Shown here piece by piece: positions 1 through 8,770 of a DNA stretch of 64,000 bases (the first letter of the stretch is position 1; each line of letters starts with the position of its first letter). A program made the position numbers and the translations under genes. The notes beneath the pieces are model-generated. The model saw only the letters and a list, made by a program, of their open reading frames with translations. It was not told the origin of the DNA and ran no database searches. The DNA lies in assembly GCF_028596125.1 (NCBI RefSeq), contig NZ_CP117229.1, positions 1,162,001 through 1,226,000 of the forward strand, written 5' to 3'. The DNA is from Listeria innocua. Lineage in GTDB: Bacteria > Bacillota > Bacilli > Lactobacillales > Listeriaceae.

Positions 1-107
1 CAGAAATTCCAGCAGAGAAAAAGAATGAAATCAGCCACCGAGCTAATGCTATTAAACAGCTAGAAAAAGATTTAGCAGAAGTTGTAGAAAAAGTTACTAA
101 AAAGTGA
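1..107 (+). CDS. rdgB: Non-canonical purine NTP pyrophosphatase (RdgB/HAM1), C-terminal fragment
   Basis: Only the last 34 codons are in the window; the frame is open from base 3 and stops with TGA at 105-107. The tail holds a KNEISHRANA stretch that matches the conserved C-terminal S-H-R-A motif of the RdgB/HAM1 (YsnA) family. That family hydrolyses dITP, XTP and similar damaged purine triphosphates to keep them out of nucleic acids. The next gene starts 37 bases later on the same strand, which matches the Bacillus rph-ysnA-ysnB order, so this is probably the middle gene of that operon. The call rests on a short motif plus gene order. Confidence 0.8.
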   Translation, partial: EIPAEKKNEISHRANAIKQLEKDLAEVVEKVTKK

Positions 108-144
108 GAGAATAAGTAACAGAGCACTAGGGGGAGGAAATAAA

Positions 145-669
145 ATGAAATTATTAGTAGTTAGCGACAGCCACTCAGAACGTGACTGCTTAATCCATCT
201 TAAAGAAAAATACGAAAATACAGTCGATGCCATGATTCATTGTGGGGATTCTGAATTAGAAGCTGATGATCCAGCGATTCAAGGATTTCATACTGTTCGA
301 GGCAACTGTGATTTTGGCGGAGGCTTTCCAAATGATTGGGTAGGGGAAGTGGATGGCTATCGTATATTCACCACACACGGACATCTTTATAACATCAAAA
401 TGACACTTATGAACTTACGCTACCGAGCTCGCGAATTAAACGCTGATTTCGCATTCTTTGGTCATTCTCATGAACTAGGCGTTGATATGCTAGATGACAC
501 CATCATTTTAAACCCAGGAAGCATTTCCTTACCAAGAGGTCGCATTCGCATTAAAACATACGCACTCATCGACTCTACACCAGAAGGAATCAAAGTTCGC
601 TTCATGGATCGTGACGATAACGAACTAACTGACCTAACACAAGTTTTTCCTTTAACAAAGCACAACTAG
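145..669 (+). CDS. YfcE/YsnB-family metallophosphoesterase
   Basis: A 174-residue protein of the small calcineurin-like phosphodiesterase family. The metal-binding motifs are in the usual order: SDSH near residue 7, CGDSE near 33, GNCD near 54, THGH near 77 and FGHSH near 104. Family members hydrolyse phosphodiester or phosphomonoester bonds with two bound metal ions; the physiological substrate is unknown. The ATG at 145 follows a strong GGGGGAGGA ribosome binding site. It lies directly behind rdgB, as in the Bacillus ysnA-ysnB pair, so co-transcription is likely. The length is typical of the family and all metal ligands are present. Confidence 0.85.
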   Translation: MKLLVVSDSHSERDCLIHLKEKYENTVDAMIHCGDSELEADDPAIQGFHTVRGNCDFGGGFPNDWVGEVDGYRIFTTHGHLYNIKMTLMNLRYRARELNADFAFFGHSHELGVDMLDDTIILNPGSISLPRGRIRIKTYALIDSTPEGIKVRFMDRDDNELTDLTQVFPLTKHN

Positions 670-718
670 GTCAAAAGACACCCAAAAAAGAAAAAATGCA
701 ATAACTTAAAGAAAACCA

Positions 719-747
719 TTGACAAACAAGCAATTTAAACATAAAAT
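719..747 (+). promoter_or_regulatory. SigmaA promoter of tRNA-Arg
   Basis: A perfect -35 TTGACA (719-724), a 17-base spacer and a -10 TAAAAT (742-747). Transcription would begin about 25 bases before the tRNA. Confidence 0.7.
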
Positions 748-779
748 GGTATTTGGCTGTTGAAAAAACAGTGCCATTT

Positions 780-853
<74 letters not shown>

Positions 854-859
854 TTAAAT

Positions 860-903
860 AAAGCACCATAAACGTGGTAATACAATGTTTATGGTGCTTT
901 TTG
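860..903 (+). terminator. Intrinsic terminator of tRNA-Arg
   Basis: The inverted repeat AAGCACCATAAAC ... GTTTATGGTGCTT is followed by a T-run, just downstream of the tRNA. Confidence 0.85.
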
Positions 904-1364
904 ATTTGCGGAAGTTCAAATAATGGTATTCAAGCAGTTGTGTCTATTAAGAGGGGAAGACAACATCGAATGCCTCTTACAAATAATAAAAGTTACTCTA
1001 ATATGTCTTTTAGTAAATAATATAGGTGGAGACTGATAAAAATCATATGAAATTCTTGTTTGATTTTATAAGTTAATTAGTTAAATAAAAAAGGGGATTT
1101 CATTTAAAAAAACAACATATATTTTAAGTGAATATGTATTTTTCGAGATATTCGAGAAGAGTAAAGCATAAATCGTGTATAATAAACTATATTACGTGTT
1201 ATCTTGTGATTAATTACACAATATTGCACCTATCGTTTAAGAAAAAGTTTAAGTAAGCTCTTTTTTTGTTGTTCATGACTAGAAACGGACATTTCATTAT
1301 ATTTTTGGTTATACATTAACTTATTGTATTACGATGAAACTAGACTAGGAGGAGGGAGAAAAAC
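904..1364. other. AT-rich intergenic stretch with no supported gene, one weak promoter
   Basis: No open frame with a ribosome binding site was found in these 461 bases. The only signal is a possible promoter for the next small gene: TTGGTT (1305-1310), 16-base spacer, TATTAC (1327-1332). The rest is AT-rich and could be a remnant of past insertion next to the tRNA. Confidence 0.4.
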
Positions 1365-1526
1365 ATGAAAAAAGGATTTTTTTACGCTATTTTTATTCTC
1401 TTAGTAATAATAGCAAGTACATTATTTGCTCTCAACATCATTTCCAGTGTAGGATGGATGGCTAGTGTTTTTTGTTTAGTGATAGTCGCTATAATATTTA
1501 CGAACATGACAAAAAAACGGACATAA
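1365..1526 (+). CDS. Small hydrophobic membrane protein, 53 aa
   Basis: An ATG at 1365 follows a very strong AGGAGGAGGGAG ribosome binding site and opens a 53-codon frame ending at TAA 1524-1526. The peptide begins MKKGFFYAIF, has two hydrophobic segments (about residues 5-25 and 30-46) and ends in a positively charged tail. This suggests a two-helix membrane peptide with both ends in the cytoplasm. I do not recognise a family. It lies between the tRNA-Arg gene and the large internalin, in the part of the window that looks accessory. A strong terminator follows about 80 bases downstream, supporting a single-gene transcript. Confidence 0.6.
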   Translation: MKKGFFYAIFILLVIIASTLFALNIISSVGWMASVFCLVIVAIIFTNMTKKRT

Positions 1527-1602
1527 CGGAGGGAAAAACGGTTATACTTTAGAGCATTAGATCGTATTAGCAGATGCTCTTAAAACGCTAAACAGTAAAA
1601 TA

Positions 1603-1668
1603 AAAAATCTCTAAAACATTTGAAACCCTTTGTAATTAAAAGGTGAATGTTTTAGAGATTTTTTTATC
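1603..1668 (+). terminator. Intrinsic terminator
   Basis: AAATCTCTAAAACATT pairs with AATGTTTTAGAGATTT across a loop of about 25 bases and is followed by a T-run. It closes the small membrane protein transcript. Confidence 0.8.
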
Positions 1669-2131
1669 TTGCATTTCCCATTTTTATTCCGTTGTTTTTG
1701 TGGCAAATTTTATTAAAACTAGTTCAAGTAATTACGAATCTCATTGGAAGCGAAGAACTACTTTATAAAATAGTCAAAAATTAGGACAAGCAGATTATTG
1801 AGATGATTGATCCTTTACTTTAATAATAATTTTTATGTAAACTCATCCCTTATTAGGTGTTCTATTGTATGACTTGAGAGTAGTTTTTTTGAGAATTTCA
1901 AGCAATAAATTTAAATATATTAGAGAGTCTAAAATTAGTACTAATCCCTAAAAAGATATGAACGATATGTGAACGATGATACCAAGAAATGAAAAAATCT
2001 CTATACTATATTCAAATTACAAGCTTGGGACTGCTATAATTAGTACTTATTGAGGCGATATGATGCCACATACATTAAATACAGAATAAACTCATTCTTT
2101 AAGATAATAATTACATCTAAGGAGACTAATC
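1669..2131. promoter_or_regulatory. Internalin upstream region with candidate promoter
   Basis: No gene is supported here. A candidate SigmaA promoter has -35 TTCAAA (2011-2016), an 18-base spacer and a perfect -10 TATAAT (2035-2040). That leaves an untranslated leader of about 85 bases before the internalin start. No PrfA-box-like palindrome was seen near this promoter. Confidence 0.5.
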
Positions 2132-5100
2132 ATGAAAAGAAAGATAAGTTCTATCATTGTAGTCGGGATAATGCTCTTTCAATCATTAACTATGTATCCA
2201 TTTATCACCGAAGCCAAAGAAAATGAACAAAAAGAAGAAATAAATAAACCCTCAAAAATAACTAAGGGATTAACTAATTCCCTAAAATACACTAAGACAA
2301 TTCTTGAAACAGGGGACACCTATGATAGTGTATTTCCTGACAGTGCTTTAGCTAAAGTAGTTGCTAAAGAAGCAACGGGGTCAGAGAATACAACTCAGCT
2401 AGTAACACAAGCAGACCTGAATAAAATCAAATCTCTCAATGGTTATAATAAAGGAATCAGCGTATTAACAGGAATCGATTTGCTAGTCAATGTGACAAGT
2501 ATAAGCTTGAATAATAATCAAGTAACAGACATTTCTCCAATAGATCAATTACCTAATTTAGTAAGCCTATCGGTAAAAAACAATCAAATTAGCAGTCTTA
2601 TCTTAAATGCGCAAAATCAACTCCCGAAACTAACAACCATTGATATTGAAAATAATCCTGATCTTAATACTATCGATATCCAAGATCAACCCCAATTGGT
2701 AGATGTAAAGACATCCGGTTATACAGGATTACGTAAGTTAACAACGGTAATTGCCAAAAACAATCCAGAATTAGTCAATTTAGGCCAATACACTATCCGA
2801 AATGTCTACTTTAGCCAAGTAGCAAGTTTAACGAAAGTTGAATTAGTCAATCTCCCTAAGGTAAGAAAAGTAGACCTTGAGAGGAACAGTATTAATGAGC
2901 TAAAAGTTACTGATTTGGCTATTGAAGATCTGCCATTAGAAGAAAATGAATTAACAGATACTGTATTCGATAACATCCAAAATCTGCCTAATTTAAAAAC
3001 GTTAGACCTGTCAAAAAACCAACTAGAAGAAGTTGTGTTAGACAAAACGGATGTAGAAAATCTACCCAATTTGATGACATTAGATATACAGCAAAATTTG
3101 GCTATAAAATTGATAAATGTTCAAGATCAACCCCAATTGGTAGATGTAAAGACTTCCGATTATAAAGAATTATCTGCGTTAACAACAGTAATTGCCAAAA
3201 ATAATCCAGAATTAGTTAATTTAGGTTATCCCATTATGCAAAATGTTTACTTTTACCTAGTAGCAAGTTTAACGAAAGTTGAATTAGTCAATCTCCCTAA
3301 GGTAAGAAAAGTAAACCTTGAGAGGAACAGTATTAATGAGCTAAAAGTTACTGATTTGGCTATTGAAGATCTGCCATTAGAAGAAAATGAATTAACAGAT
3401 ACTGTATTCGATAACATCCAAAATCTGCCTAATTTAAAAACGTTAGACCTGTCAAAAAACCAACTAGAAGAAGTTGTGTTAGACAAAACGGATGTAGAAA
3501 ATCTACCCAATTTGATGACATTAGATATACAGCAAAATTTGGCTATAAAATTGATAAATGTTCAAGATCAACCCCAATTGGTAGATGTAAAGACTTCCGA
3601 TTATAAAGAATTATCTGCGTTAACAACAGTAATTGCCAAAAATAATCCAGAATTAGTTAATTTAGGTTATCCCATTATGCAAAATGTTTACTTTAGCCAG
3701 GTGGCAAGTTTAACGAAAGTTGAACTTGCTAACCTTCCAAAAGTAAGAGCAGTTCGATTGGAACGTAATAGCATCAATCAGATTGAACTAAATAATTTAG
3801 TTTCAGTAAAAGACGTGAATCTAAATACTAACAAAATAACAAATGATAGCATAGAGAAATTTAGAGGCATGCCTATACTAGCAACTTTAAATTTAAACAA
3901 AAACCAAATTACCAATATAAATATGCTTGATGGTTTCCCACAAATGACTACTTTAAATATCGATTTAAACTCCATCAGTGTTTTACCAAGTAACCTTAAA
4001 ACAAAAATGCCAAAACTATCGAGAATTAGTGCATTAAATCAAACAGTTACTTTAGGTAAAGCAATTGTAGTGGATGATTCCGATTTAATTATTAATAATG
4101 AGATTAGTAATTTTGAAAAGTTAACCGAGCCAAGCCCAATATCAAATTTTGGAACTTACGCAAATGAAAAAATAACTTGGTCGTCTGAAAGAATAAAAAA
4201 TTTAACAGAGGTCAGCTTTCAGTTTTCTGAGCTAATTAATGTGACTGGTATAGATGGAACTTTTTCAGGAAAAGTAACACAACCATTTAAAAGATCAACT
4301 ACCCCAGTAATTAATGCAGATTCCGAAATTCATTATCCACAAGGGACAGAAAAAACAGAAGCAGAGTTTTTAAAGGATGTTCAAGCGCAAACAACGGATG
4401 ATTTAGCCATTAAAAGCGATTTTGAAACAATGGTGAATCTCAAGAAAGTAGGAAAATACACAGTAACATTAAACGTAGAGAATCTGGATGGAATTAAAGC
4501 TACTCCAAAAGAAGTGATTGTTTATATTGATGCTGTACAAGGTGCAAATATAACTGTGAAATATGAAGACGAATCAGGGAATAAACTTGCGGAAAATAGT
4601 ATACTAACTGGAAATGTCGGTGAAGAATATAGTTCAAGTGCAAAAGAAATTTTAGGTTATACACTAACTGAAATGCCATCAAATGCACAAGGAGAATTTA
4701 GCTTAGAAGAACAGACTGTGACATATATCTATTCGAAAAATCCCGTTCCAGCTAAAGACATCACGGTACAATATACCGATGAGGATGGGATGGAATTAGC
4801 ACCAACCGAAACATTATCAGGTAATGTTGATGAAAATTATGTTACAACAGCGAAGACTTTTACAGGATACGAATTAATTGAAACACCGAGCAATGCAGAA
4901 GGAAAGTTTAGCGAAAATGCACAAACAGTGACCTATGTGTATCGCGCGATTAAAGCAGAGCCAATTTTAGCTAAAGAAGTTACGGTGAACTACCAGGACG
5001 AATTAGGAGCTAAAATTAGTGAAACGGAAGTATTGACTGGTGAAATTGGTGAAACATACACAACAGTGGCTAAAACAATAGATGGCTATACCTTAATTAA

Positions 5101-5845
5101 GAGCCCTACTAACGCTAACGGGATTTTTAACGAGAATCCTCAAACGGTTACCTATGTGTATCAATTACAAAATAGCCCAATAGCAGCAAATATCACCGTT
5201 AAACACTTGGATGAAAACAACAACGAGCTAGCACCAAGTGAGGTACTAAGCGGAAATGTCGATGAAGCATATACAACTAAACCAAAAGAAATAAAAGACT
5301 ATTCGCTAGTAAAAGTACCAACTAATGCTAGCGGAAAATTCACGACAGAAGCACAAACTGTGATTTATCACTATAAAAAGAACAGTATACCGACATCATC
5401 TTATATTACTGTAAAATATGTAGATGAAACAGGGAAAGAGCTGGCCATAAGCAAGGTATTAAACGGAAACATTAATGATTCCTACGCAACTACAGCCAAG
5501 GAAATTAAAGGCTATACGCTAGTGCAAAAGCCCGCTAATGCAACTGGTAAATTTACGGATCAGAATCAAACTATAAAATATGTATATCGTGCTAATAAAG
5601 CCGAAGTAAATCCAAATCCAAATTCAGATGTACTAGGGAGTAATTCCAATGGAGATATTCAACCAACGAATGATATTAAGCCAACAAACGATGTCCAACC
5701 AACAAATGAGGCTCCACAAACCCTACCTAAAACAGGTAGTCAGCCGGCAAATTTGATCTTTGGATTAGGAATTTTACTAGTACTTCTTAGTACCCAATGG
5801 CTACACCGAAATAAAAGAAAAAAAGCTAAATCTCATAACTGCTGA
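2132..5845 (+). CDS. LPXTG-anchored internalin with leucine-rich repeats and five MucBP repeats
   Basis: A 1237-residue surface protein. A signal peptide covers about residues 1-29. An internalin cap and leucine-rich repeats run to about residue 630, with N-P-x-L and I-x-x-L-x-x-x-N repeat features. An Ig-like domain follows (about 726-802), then five MucBP repeats of about 65 residues (about 803-1153), each with an I-T-V-x-Y start and a V-T-Y-x-Y end. A short PTND-rich linker leads to the sortase A signal LPKTG at 1198-1202, a hydrophobic helix and a basic tail. The ATG at 2132 follows AAGGAGA. MucBP repeats are known to bind mucin, so adhesion to host surfaces or mucus is the likely role, but the ligand is unknown. 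The repeat block contains a 147-residue near-identical tandem duplication. The gene sits beside tRNA-Arg and is probably strain-variable. Confidence 0.9.
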   Translation: MKRKISSIIVVGIMLFQSLTMYPFITEAKENEQKEEINKPSKITKGLTNSLKYTKTILETGDTYDSVFPDSALAKVVAKEATGSENTTQLVTQADLNKIKSLNGYNKGISVLTGIDLLVNVTSISLNNNQVTDISPIDQLPNLVSLSVKNNQISSLILNAQNQLPKLTTIDIENNPDLNTIDIQDQPQLVDVKTSGYTGLRKLTTVIAKNNPELVNLGQYTIRNVYFSQVASLTKVELVNLPKVRKVDLERNSINELKVTDLAIEDLPLEENELTDTVFDNIQNLPNLKTLDLSKNQLEEVVLDKTDVENLPNLMTLDIQQNLAIKLINVQDQPQLVDVKTSDYKELSALTTVIAKNNPELVNLGYPIMQNVYFYLVASLTKVELVNLPKVRKVNLERNSINELKVTDLAIEDLPLEENELTDTVFDNIQNLPNLKTLDLSKNQLEEVVLDKTDVENLPNLMTLDIQQNLAIKLINVQDQPQLVDVKTSDYKELSALTTVIAKNNPELVNLGYPIMQNVYFSQVASLTKVELANLPKVRAVRLERNSINQIELNNLVSVKDVNLNTNKITNDSIEKFRGMPILATLNLNKNQITNINMLDGFPQMTTLNIDLNSISVLPSNLKTKMPKLSRISALNQTVTLGKAIVVDDSDLIINNEISNFEKLTEPSPISNFGTYANEKITWSSERIKNLTEVSFQFSELINVTGIDGTFSGKVTQPFKRSTTPVINADSEIHYPQGTEKTEAEFLKDVQAQTTDDLAIKSDFETMVNLKKVGKYTVTLNVENLDGIKATPKEVIVYIDAVQGANITVKYEDESGNKLAENSILTGNVGEEYSSSAKEILGYTLTEMPSNAQGEFSLEEQTVTYIYSKNPVPAKDITVQYTDEDGMELAPTETLSGNVDENYVTTAKTFTGYELIETPSNAEGKFSENAQTVTYVYRAIKAEPILAKEVTVNYQDELGAKISETEVLTGEIGETYTTVAKTIDGYTLIKSPTNANGIFNENPQTVTYVYQLQNSPIAANITVKHLDENNNELAPSEVLSGNVDEAYTTKPKEIKDYSLVKVPTNASGKFTTEAQTVIYHYKKNSIPTSSYITVKYVDETGKELAISKVLNGNINDSYATTAKEIKGYTLVQKPANATGKFTDQNQTIKYVYRANKAEVNPNPNSDVLGSNSNGDIQPTNDIKPTNDVQPTNEAPQTLPKTGSQPANLIFGLGILLVLLSTQWLHRNKRKKAKSHNC
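2681..3740 (+). repeat. Tandem repeat of 441 bp inside the internalin
   Basis: The DNA repeats with a period of exactly 441 bases (147 codons). Copies start at 2821 and 3262, and partial copies extend upstream to about 2681 and downstream past 3703. The two full copies differ at only a few positions, so the duplication looks recent. The period is a multiple of three and keeps the frame. Confidence 0.9.
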
Positions 5846-5857
5846 TAACGTTTCTTG

Positions 5858-5889
5858 AAAAAACTCTCCTTATCATAAGGAGAGTTTTT
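5858..5889 (+). terminator. Intrinsic terminator of the internalin gene
   Basis: AAAAACTCTCCTTA and TAAGGAGAGTTTTT form a perfect stem with a three-base loop, 13 bases after the stop codon. Confidence 0.9.
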
Positions 5890-6017
5890 GTTTATTAAAA
5901 TAATTTTACCTATCAAATAGTGAAGGCAGCGAGTCATTTTATATAATCACTACTAAGTTAGGATTAATACGCTTCCTTACAAAAATCTTCTTACGGTTAG
6001 CAGTTTTTTTATATTAC

Positions 6018-6043
6018 GCTTGAATTTCCAAAAACAGGGGTAT
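6018..6043 (+). promoter_or_regulatory. Candidate SigmaB-like promoter
   Basis: GCTT (6018-6021), a 16-base spacer and GGGTAT (6038-6043) resemble the SigmaB pattern GTTT-N13-17-GGGWAW, with one mismatch in the -35. A weak SigmaA reading (TTGAAT / TATTGT) overlaps it. Confidence 0.3.
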
Positions 6044-6087
6044 TGTACAAGTGTTCTAAAAAAAGATAATTGAAGGAGGATTTTTAC

Positions 6088-7446
6088 ATGAAAAAAATGC
6101 TACCTGAGAGTAAAGTAGAATCAATAAGAAAAGAAGGATTTTTAAATCGAGCTGTGGAGGCATACCGATTTTTCTATCCAACCGTTTCGAATGTATCAAA
6201 TTTTAAAGCATTACACGATTTAGGAATTACCGAGAATCACGATTTTATTATTCAACTTACGACTCCTGACTTAAATGTACTGACACAAAATTCAGATACC
6301 CCGTATTGTCTTGGAACAGGGAACACAGAGAATGGTCCTGTTGTCATCGAATTACCGCTGGGTGCCATTGTTGGTGTGGCGGATGATATTAATTTTAAAT
6401 TTATTACGAATATGGGATTAACAGGGGATGAAGAAGGTAAAGGTGCCAAGTATTTATATCTTCCTCCTAATTATGACGGGGATATTCCAGAAGGATACAT
6501 AGTTCGCAAACCATCTAGTTTTAGGTTTTTAATTTGTTTACGGGCGATGGTCCACCAAGCAAGTGATTATGAAAAAGCATTTGAGTTACTAAAAACAGTA
6601 AAATTTTATCCGCTAAAAGAAGCAAAAAATAATCCAACCAGTACTTTCCATGATTTTTCTCATCGTAAAGCCATTTCAACACCTTATTATGTTGAAGGAA
6701 AATTCGATTATTGGGAAGTAATCAAATGGGCGCTGGATAATGATGAAACAGATCCAGAATATTACCAAATGTATGGCTTACTAAAAGCAATTGGACTGGC
6801 TCCAAATAAAGAATTTAATCCTGATTCAGACACAAAAGCATTGTTAATTGAAGCTGCCGAAAAAGCAGATAAGATGATGTTTGTGAATTCCTTTAATACA
6901 GATGATCCTGCAGCCATTGTTTGGCCAGGGAAAAATTGGGAATGGGCTGTATACGGTGAGAATAATGACTTCTATGAAAAAACGTATTTAAACCTTCCTG
7001 TAAGAGAGCGCTGGTTCTATCAAGCGACACTCGAAACACACATGATGTTTATGCATAAAGTCGGATTTGGTTCCGTTTATATGCTTGGGGTGAAAGATAA
7101 AGAAGGAAACTATCTGGATGGGGGTAAAAGTTATACATTAAAAGTGCCAACACCAGTACCAACGAGCATTTTCTGGTCGGTAACGGTTTATGAGATGGAT
7201 ACTCGTTCGGAAATTGTTACCGAGCAGTTTATGCCTGCACTTAATTCAATCAAAGATACCTTTGAAGCTGATGCAGATGGCAATACAACGCTTTACTTTG
7301 GACCAAATCCACCAGAAGATGAGTCGCTACCTTGGATTCAAACTGTTCCTGATGCCAATTGGTTCACGTACTTCCGTATTTACGGACCAACTGAACCAGC
7401 ATTTGACAATAGCTGGCAACTATATGATTTTGAAGAAGTTAAATAA
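6088..7446 (+). CDS. DUF1254/DUF1214 domain protein
   Basis: A 452-residue protein that fits the DUF1254 plus DUF1214 architecture. The N-terminal half has a Y-R-F-F-Y-P start and an N-S-D-T-P-Y segment near residue 73. The C-terminal half has F-W-S-V-T-V-Y and Y-F-G-P-N-P-P-E motifs typical of DUF1214. The family is often described as VPA0450-like or murein-lipoprotein-like, but no activity is established. The ATG at 6088 is preferred over the upstream TTG because AAGGAGGA lies 8 bases before it. No signal peptide is visible. It is a single gene between two terminators. Confidence 0.75.
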   Translation: MKKMLPESKVESIRKEGFLNRAVEAYRFFYPTVSNVSNFKALHDLGITENHDFIIQLTTPDLNVLTQNSDTPYCLGTGNTENGPVVIELPLGAIVGVADDINFKFITNMGLTGDEEGKGAKYLYLPPNYDGDIPEGYIVRKPSSFRFLICLRAMVHQASDYEKAFELLKTVKFYPLKEAKNNPTSTFHDFSHRKAISTPYYVEGKFDYWEVIKWALDNDETDPEYYQMYGLLKAIGLAPNKEFNPDSDTKALLIEAAEKADKMMFVNSFNTDDPAAIVWPGKNWEWAVYGENNDFYEKTYLNLPVRERWFYQATLETHMMFMHKVGFGSVYMLGVKDKEGNYLDGGKSYTLKVPTPVPTSIFWSVTVYEMDTRSEIVTEQFMPALNSIKDTFEADADGNTTLYFGPNPPEDESLPWIQTVPDANWFTYFRIYGPTEPAFDNSWQLYDFEEVK

Positions 7447-7448
7447 AT

Positions 7449-7487
7449 AAAAAGAGGCGTAACTTTTAATAGTTGCGCCTCTTTTTA
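7449..7487. terminator. Bidirectional terminator between convergent genes
   Basis: AAAGAGGCGTAACT pairs with AGTTGCGCCTCTTT, with A- and T-runs on either side. It serves the DUF1254 gene and the convergent YdeI-like gene. Confidence 0.85.
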
Positions 7488-8081
7488 TTAATCATTAAGT
7501 CCTAATCCATCTAAAATCGTTGCTTCATATTTCTCAATGCGCGAAACACGCGTTTTTGATTGCTTTGGAGCCGCAAAATAAAGCAAGTACGCTTTTTGGC
7601 GACCAGGAGTTAACGCTTCAAAAGCTGTTTTTAAAGCAGGTAATTCCTCAAATTTCACAAGTAACTCTTCTGGAATAGGCGTTTCCGCTCTTGGTTTAAG
7701 CGCTACTTCTAAACCAGCTTTTTCAACTTCGATTGCATTTTGAATATATTTTTTTAAAATCTCTTTTTGATCAAGAATTTCTTGTAAATTAGTAAAGCGG
7801 ATTTGCCTAGCAGCTTGCACATTTTCTGTTTGTTGCACTAAAATATTGTCCGGATCACGGAGTAGTGCGCCTTTCATAAATAACAGGGCACAGTAGTTTT
7901 TAAAACCATGAATTAAGAAAACGTTGCTGCCATTAATAGCATAACAAGGTTTTCCCCATTTAAATTCTTCTTCTAGTTCAAATGTGATAGCCATTTCTCT
8001 TAATGCTTTGAATTCAGCTTGCCAGGTAGAAGGTTTATTAAGGAACGAATCTACTTTGGGATTTAATTCTGTCTTTGCCAT
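7488..8081 (-). CDS. YdeI/OmdA-type DUF1801 protein
   Basis: A 197-residue cytoplasmic protein. The N-terminal two thirds match the DUF1801 (YdhG/YdeI) fold: W-G-K-P-C-Y near residue 42, then F-x-x-x-C-A-L-L-F-M-K-G near 60. The C-terminal L-T-P-G-R-Q-K-A-Y segment with A-x-x-x-x-T-R-x-x-R-I matches the YdeI/OmpD-associated (OmdA) domain. The biochemical role is unknown; relatives have been linked to stress or peptide resistance. The ATG at 8081 follows AAGAGG and is preferred over an upstream start that lacks a ribosome binding site. Confidence 0.75.
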   Translation of the reverse strand: MAKTELNPKVDSFLNKPSTWQAEFKALREMAITFELEEEFKWGKPCYAINGSNVFLIHGFKNYCALLFMKGALLRDPDNILVQQTENVQAARQIRFTNLQEILDQKEILKKYIQNAIEVEKAGLEVALKPRAETPIPEELLVKFEELPALKTAFEALTPGRQKAYLLYFAAPKQSKTRVSRIEKYEATILDGLGLND

Positions 8082-8198
8082 AAAGAATACCTCTTTTCTA
8101 ATCTTAAATATGTGCTGTTTTACCTCGTACAAATATGCTTTTTTAGGACAAAATGACTTAAAGAAAGAACCTGAAACTTATCCCAGGTTCTTTTGCTT

Positions 8199-8606
8199 TT
8201 AGGATAGATTAAGCTGCCAACCAATACCAAACTTATCAGTAACTTGACCATATTTTTCTGACCAAAATGTTTTTCCGAGTGGCATAATAATATTGCCGCC
8301 TTCCGCAAGTTGATGGAATTGTTTTGTCAGTTTTATTTCGTCCGTTGTATCGATAACGAGTGTGATATTGTCTCCAAATGTAAGTGGCATAGACTTCGGC
8401 ACATCGGAAAACATGACTTTTACTCCATCGAGTACTAAACTAGCATTCATTACTAAATCTTTTAGCGAATCTTCTATAGGTTCTTCAGCGGACTCGATTT
8501 CCCCATATGTCATCAAATCTGTACACTTTGTTCCAAAAATTTCTTCATAAAACGCGATAGCATCTCTGGATTGTGTTCTAAAATTCAAGTAAACATTTAA
8601 CGTCAT
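8199..8606 (-). CDS. VOC-fold (glyoxalase/PhnB-like) protein
   Basis: A 135-residue protein with the paired beta-alpha-beta-beta-beta modules of the vicinal-oxygen-chelate superfamily. It opens MTLNVYLNF with R-D-A-I-A-F-Y-E-E-I-F-G, and ends in W-S-E-K-Y-G-Q-V-T-D-K-F-G-I-G-W, the signature of the PhnB/YjdN group. The group has no established catalytic role. The start at 8606 follows CGAGGAGGAATTC; longer reading frames upstream overlap the next promoter and lack a binding site. It is divergent from the phosphatase gene at 8771. Confidence 0.8.
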   Translation of the reverse strand: MTLNVYLNFRTQSRDAIAFYEEIFGTKCTDLMTYGEIESAEEPIEDSLKDLVMNASLVLDGVKVMFSDVPKSMPLTFGDNITLVIDTTDEIKLTKQFHQLAEGGNIIMPLGKTFWSEKYGQVTDKFGIGWQLNLS

Positions 8607-8770
8607 TTGAATTCCTCCTCGATTTTTATTCGCTATAGTTCTATTCATTTTGGTGTATTTATTATAGCAGATACTGCGTGAAAGAGGAAAAATTAAGAAG
8701 ATAAATACTTGACTTGGAGCTACTCCAGGGTGATAAACTAAAGAGAAGATATAGATTCGGAGGAATTTAG

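Noticed and set aside
2806-3510. Two nearly identical antisense frames (87 and 85 codons) inside the internalin
   Set aside because: They are shadows of the 441-bp duplicated coding block, lack ribosome binding sites and read S-rich antisense of the LRR.
2681-3740. CRISPR-like spaced repeats
   Set aside because: The repeats are 441 bp long, in frame and coding; there are no short palindromic repeats with unique spacers and no cas genes.
7190-7450. Plus-strand frame of 86 codons at the end of the DUF1254 gene
   Set aside because: Fully nested in another frame of a well supported gene, with no binding site.
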